In this document: one piece after another, positions 14,045 through 14,334 of the stretch
Position numbering within the stretch: position 1 is the first letter of the stretch
How the letters are laid out: every line of letters begins with the position of its first letter
Assembly: GCA_003537695.1 (NCBI GenBank)
Contig: DPRC01000093.1
Span: 12,150 to 26,483, forward strand
Direction: 5' to 3'
Source: Polaribacter sp.
GTDB lineage: Bacteria; Bacteroidota; Bacteroidia; Flavobacteriales; Flavobacteriaceae
Length of the DNA: 14,334 nucleotides
The notes under the pieces: generated by a model
Database searches by the model: none
The model's input: only the letters and a program-made list of their open reading frames with translations
What the model was told of the DNA's origin: nothing
Translations under genes and position numbers: made by a program

Positions 14045-14334
14045 ATGAAAACAGCATATATAGTAAAAGCATATAGAACCGCGGTTGCAAAAGCTCCAAA
14101 AGGTGTTTTTCGTTTCAAGCGTGCAGATGAGTTGGGTGCAGAAACCATTCAACACATGATGAAAGAATTGCCAAATTTAGATGTCAAACGCATCGATGAT
14201 GTGATTGTTGGGAACGCAATGCCAGAGGGCTCTCAGGGACTCAACATGGCCCGCTTTATTTCTTTAATTGGATTGAACTCTGTGGATGTTCCTGGAGTTA
14301 CTGTAAATCGATTTTGCTCTTCAGGATTAGAAAC
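14045..14334 (+). CDS. fadA: Acetyl-CoA C-acyltransferase (thiolase), N-terminal part
   Basis: The first 96 codons are present, and the gene continues past the right edge. It begins MKTAYIVKAYRTAVAKAP, the usual thiolase start. It includes DDVIVGNAMPEGSQGLNMAR and the active-site nucleophile in VNRFCSSGLE (C91). The enzyme cleaves 3-ketoacyl-CoA with CoA to acetyl-CoA and a shortened acyl-CoA, the last step of beta-oxidation. It lies 4 bp after fadN and is certainly cotranscribed. By analogy with the Bacillus fadNAE operon, an acyl-CoA dehydrogenase may follow beyond the window. Confidence 0.95.
   Translation, partial: MKTAYIVKAYRTAVAKAPKGVFRFKRADELGAETIQHMMKELPNLDVKRIDDVIVGNAMPEGSQGLNMARFISLIGLNSVDVPGVTVNRFCSSGLE

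Noticed and set aside
1..14334. CRISPR array, tRNA/rRNA, insertion sequence or phage remnants
   Set aside because: No regularly spaced repeats, tRNA-like cloverleaf, transposase, integrase or target-site duplications were seen; composition and gene content look like core genome throughout.

Overview
The window looks like chromosomal DNA of a flavobacterium (Bacteroidota, probably a marine Flavobacteriaceae). It is AT-rich. The protein families are typical of that group: a DUF349 protein, tandem DUF368 proteins, a peroxiredoxin/thioredoxin/DUF6952 cluster, and a sigma-54 response regulator without a DNA-binding domain. Several upstream regions carry the Bacteroidota promoter pattern TTG-N17-23-TAnnTTTG. 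Genus cannot be fixed by reading alone. There is no tRNA, rRNA, CRISPR array, insertion sequence or prophage gene.

Positions 1-3634 (minus strand) hold a tightly packed operon, in transcription order: two adjacent DUF368/PopT-type undecaprenyl-phosphate translocases, shikimate dehydrogenase aroE, and a DUF349 protein cut by the window edge. The first junction overlaps by 1 nt (TAATG) and the second by 20 nt. Divergently, at 3733-4714, a 53-residue very basic small ORF overlaps the start of a membrane-anchored SGNH hydrolase.

Positions 4742-8437 are an oxidative-stress block. A minus-strand operon encodes a 2-Cys peroxiredoxin, a thioredoxin-like protein with a WCGNC active site, and a DUF6952 protein. 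It is divergent from katG, a bifunctional catalase-peroxidase. The two units share a 284-bp regulatory region with a recognisable promoter in each direction and several short palindromes. Bidirectional hairpin terminators sit at both convergent ends (about 4693-4720 and 8456-8491).

Positions 8609-10754 (minus strand) carry an MscS-type channel followed by a sigma-54-type response regulator that ends right after its AAA+ domain. A 410-bp gene-free stretch follows.

Positions 11165-14334 hold a fatty-acid beta-oxidation operon: a MarR-type regulator, a FadN-type 3-hydroxyacyl-CoA dehydrogenase/enoyl-CoA hydratase fusion, and the start of a FadA thiolase. Two nearly identical palindromic sites (TATGCnnGCATA) flank and lie inside the promoter, which suggests an autoregulated MarR switch for the whole operon. 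Most of the window is ordinary core genome. The best leads are this tandem operator, the HTH-less regulator, the paired PopT paralogs and the small basic ORF.
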